Part shown: piece after piece, positions 61,813 through 64,000 of the stretch | How the letters are laid out: each line of letters starts with the position of its first letter | How positions within the stretch are numbered: position 1 is the first letter of the stretch | Source of the DNA: Gymnopus androsaceus JB14 | Taxonomy: Eukaryota > Basidiomycota > Agaricomycetes > Agaricales > Omphalotaceae | Direction of reading: 5' to 3' | NCBI GenBank assembly: GCA_009733575.1 | Contig: ML769660.1 | Coordinates: 16,542-80,541 of the forward strand | DNA length: 64,000 nucleotides | Made by a program: the position numbers and the translations under genes | The notes under the pieces: generated by a model | What the model saw: the letters and a program-made list of their open reading frames with translations, nothing else | Told to the model about the DNA's origin: nothing | The model's database searches: none

Positions 61813-62529
61813 TAGAGGTGGGCACAAATACATACTCGAGTATATTCGTTATTCATGGTACAAATATTTGTCACCTCAAATCCACTATTTATACTCGAGT
61901 ATATACTTGAATATTTGTACAGACATATATTCACGAATAGATATTCGTGAATAACAAGTATTTTAGGACAAATACTCAAGTATACTTGTGATTAATTAAC
62001 AACATTACAAATAAAGTAAATATAGGCTCGAACATGTAAGTAATAATGTTGAAGTACTATATTAGTGTTTAATAATAATATAAATACAGTCTGTATACAT
62101 TTCCGAGTACTATTACATGACACAAAATTGTGGCAGTACTGAAAATTGAACTCTGCTGGTCAGCTATCACAGGAAGGCCTGACCTTAATCCAGAGTCGGC
62201 GCACATAACCACTAAGCCACACAGATTTTATTACAGTTACATGTCAATAACATTATATACATATTCAAACATAGCCAAATTAAGTTATATATTGAATGTT
62301 TGCTTAAGTAATGAATACCTCACATGCTCGTGCTAACGAGCATGTGATATCGGCGAATATTCGCGAATATTCATGAATAAAGTACCATGAATATTTGTGA
62401 CATCAAAGTGGCTATTTATACTCAAGTAAGTACTCGTGTAACGAATATATTCGTCACTCGTGACTAATTATTCATGAGTACCGAATGGCTAAATGACTCA
62501 TGAATATTCGCTATTCGTACCCATCTCTA
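61813..62529. mobile_element. hAT-type MITE with 8-bp target duplication
   Basis: Starts TAGAGGTGGGCACAAATA and ends with TATTCGTACCCATCTCTA. Both sides carry ATCAGTAG (61805-61812 and 62530-62537), the 8-bp duplication typical of hAT transposons. The 717-bp body is AT-rich with many 'gaatattcg' palindromes and no transposase. Confidence 0.85.
62130..62225 (-). repeat. Possible tRNA-derived (SINE-like) segment
   Basis: The minus strand carries TGGCTTAGTGGTTATGTGCG, which fits a Pol III A box, followed by GGATTAAGGTCAGGCC, a poor B box. There is no full cloverleaf. It lies inside the hAT MITE. Confidence 0.3.
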
Positions 62530-62576
62530 ATCAGTAGCTCTCATTAAGGCTCAGTAGCCTTCATCAGCGAAACCTG

Positions 62577-63193
62577 TATTTCTGCTGGAGCTCTTGGAGG
62601 CATCCAGAGAATTAAATAAGTCTCCAGAGCTCTGGAGAGCTCTGGAGACTCTGGAGAAAACAAAGCTGCAGCTGCCTATTGATGGCACCTTGAGAATGAA
62701 TCTGAATGATCAGACTTTCCTTTTATGGACCTAGTCTGACTGAAAGCCAAACTAGCTCCAAAAATGATGGCCTTGGGTGTCCTCAACAGAATGATGGTTG
62801 CTGTCAGCAACTCAACAATGCCATAAACCATCAGGCAGTCATATAAAATGCGCAACTCTCAACTCTCAAGTTTCAATGAACTTCTTGTATTTTTTTCCTT
62901 CTCCCTCTGTCACAGTACCATCCGCTTGCTGTAAGTTTCATTGTCATTTTCTAAAGCTGATTACCAGAAACATAGAAGGACTTTTGTGGCACTGAGACTC
63001 GAGAGAAGACAAGAGGAGTATTGAGACATGGGGAGGGGAGAATGCATGAAAAGCCTGCCAAATACTACTTGCTGTTTACTACTATGTAATATTGAACTCT
63101 GTGACATGCCTATAAATGACATAATATACAATGAATATAAAATTTTCTATCATTGATGCATGGTTACGACATGCCATGGATACTATACTGTCT
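62577..63193. other. Repeat-rich, no supported gene
   Basis: Starts with overlapping CTCCAGAG/CTCTGGAG palindromes (62620-62660) that recur at 63445-63520. No coding frame above 65 codons. Confidence 0.45.
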
Positions 63194-63414
63194 CATTTCA
63201 TTCAATTCAACAGTCACAGGTCATGGGCCCATGAAATCTCATGAAATGTCACAGTGGTCACAGGTCACCATACAAAATTTGTCCAAAATCAACAGCTTTG
63301 ACTGGCTTTAGCGCTGAAAAAGCTTACAAAGACTTCCATTTAAGGAAATTTGTCAAAATCATAATTTTGACATGGTGGTCACAGGTCACAAGCCATGTTG
63401 AATTGAATGAAATG
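63194..63414. mobile_element. Short inverted-repeat element
   Basis: CATTTCATTCAATTCAACA at the left and its inverse at the right, with 'gtcacaggtca' just inside. 221 bp, non-coding. Confidence 0.5.
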
Positions 63415-63810
63415 CAAGTTTAATTTATGCAACAGTAGCTTTTGGGAGGTCTCCAGAGGTCTCTGGAGGTTTATAGTGGTCTTTGGAATAGGGTACCTTG
63501 CTCTGGAGATCTCTGGAGACCACCCAGGTTTTGCTGATGTTCAGTAAGGATCAGTAGCCTTCAGTAAGGCTCAGTAGCCTTTAGTACTGTACACTTTTGA
63601 ATTTAAGTTCACTTAATGTTACGCGTTACGCTTTACCTTCATTCAGTTCATAGTTCAACAGCCAGCAGATGGCATTACGAACATGAACTCAGTTCAGCCG
63701 GCATAGCCGGCCGCCAAAATAGTACTATGAGTGCCCAGTTCACAGAAAAGGCGCTCCTCCTGAGTCCAGGCGCAATGCCACCTAACATGTACTTACGTCT
63801 GAACGACCCA

Positions 63811-63997
<187 letters not shown>

Positions 63998-64000
63998 CCG

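Larger units (their letters stand above)
59211..62576. mobile_element. Possible TIR-bounded composite element
   Basis: CAGGTTTTGCTGATG at 59211-59225 and its near-inverse at 62562-62576 are both flanked by TA (59209-59210 and 62577-62578). Internal copies of the 15-mer occur at 61292-61306 (minus) and 61419-61433 (plus), and an outside copy at 63525-63539 (plus). The pairing of ends is uncertain, and no transposase frame is present. Confidence 0.4.

Noticed and set aside
62130..62225. Functional tRNA on the minus strand
   Set aside because: The A box fits, but the B box is poor and the cloverleaf does not close. Listed only as a SINE-like remnant.

Overview
This is nuclear DNA from a filamentous basidiomycete, most likely a mushroom-forming agaricomycete. 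Nearly every gene is cut by short (about 43-65 bp) GT-AG introns. The families fit that group: NACHT-WD40 and TPR-CHAT proteins, TKL-type kinases, a fucose lectin, CFEM/GPI wall proteins and a Dal5-like transporter. There are no rRNA genes, no convincing tRNA and no CRISPR.

Layout. 1.7-6.4 kb: a NACHT-WD40 NLR with 14 WD repeats, with a TIR element nested inside another TIR element 9 bp after its stop. 8.5-14.4 kb: a Cys-rich zinc-ribbon protein and two housekeeping genes, the SNARE sec9 and sdh3 of respiratory complex II. 15.4-26 kb: an intact fucose-binding lectin, a TKL kinase with a possible secretory N-terminus, a lectin pseudogene and foldback MITEs. 26.5-30.6 kb: a secreted SGNH esterase convergent with an MFS transporter. 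31.2-49 kb: a duplication-driven cluster. It holds a Ser/Pro-rich hypothetical gene and its broken copy, a truncated F-box gene, four GPI-anchored Ser/Thr-rich paralogs (only the last keeps its CFEM domain), and a hormone-sensitive-lipase-like enzyme whose 3' end was copied twice between the paralogs. 49.3-57 kb: an FAD/NADPH monooxygenase, a partial secreted protein and a TPR-CHAT protease-like protein. 58.5-64 kb: gene-free nested repeats (foldback MITE, 57-bp satellite, minisatellite, hAT MITE, mitochondrial-like fragments lie further upstream at 38.8-39.0 kb) ending in a 180-nt T run.

The genes do not form one pathway. The NLR and the TPR-CHAT protein are candidate self/non-self recognition or cell-death components. 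The lectin, CFEM/GPI proteins, esterase and lipase act at the cell surface or on external substrates.

Caution: single-nucleotide frameshifts, mostly in short homopolymers, occur in at least six otherwise well-preserved genes, including the essential-type gene sec9. Assembly indel errors are the simplest cause, so several apparent breaks should not be read as pseudogenes. Exon limits are my own splice-site readings.
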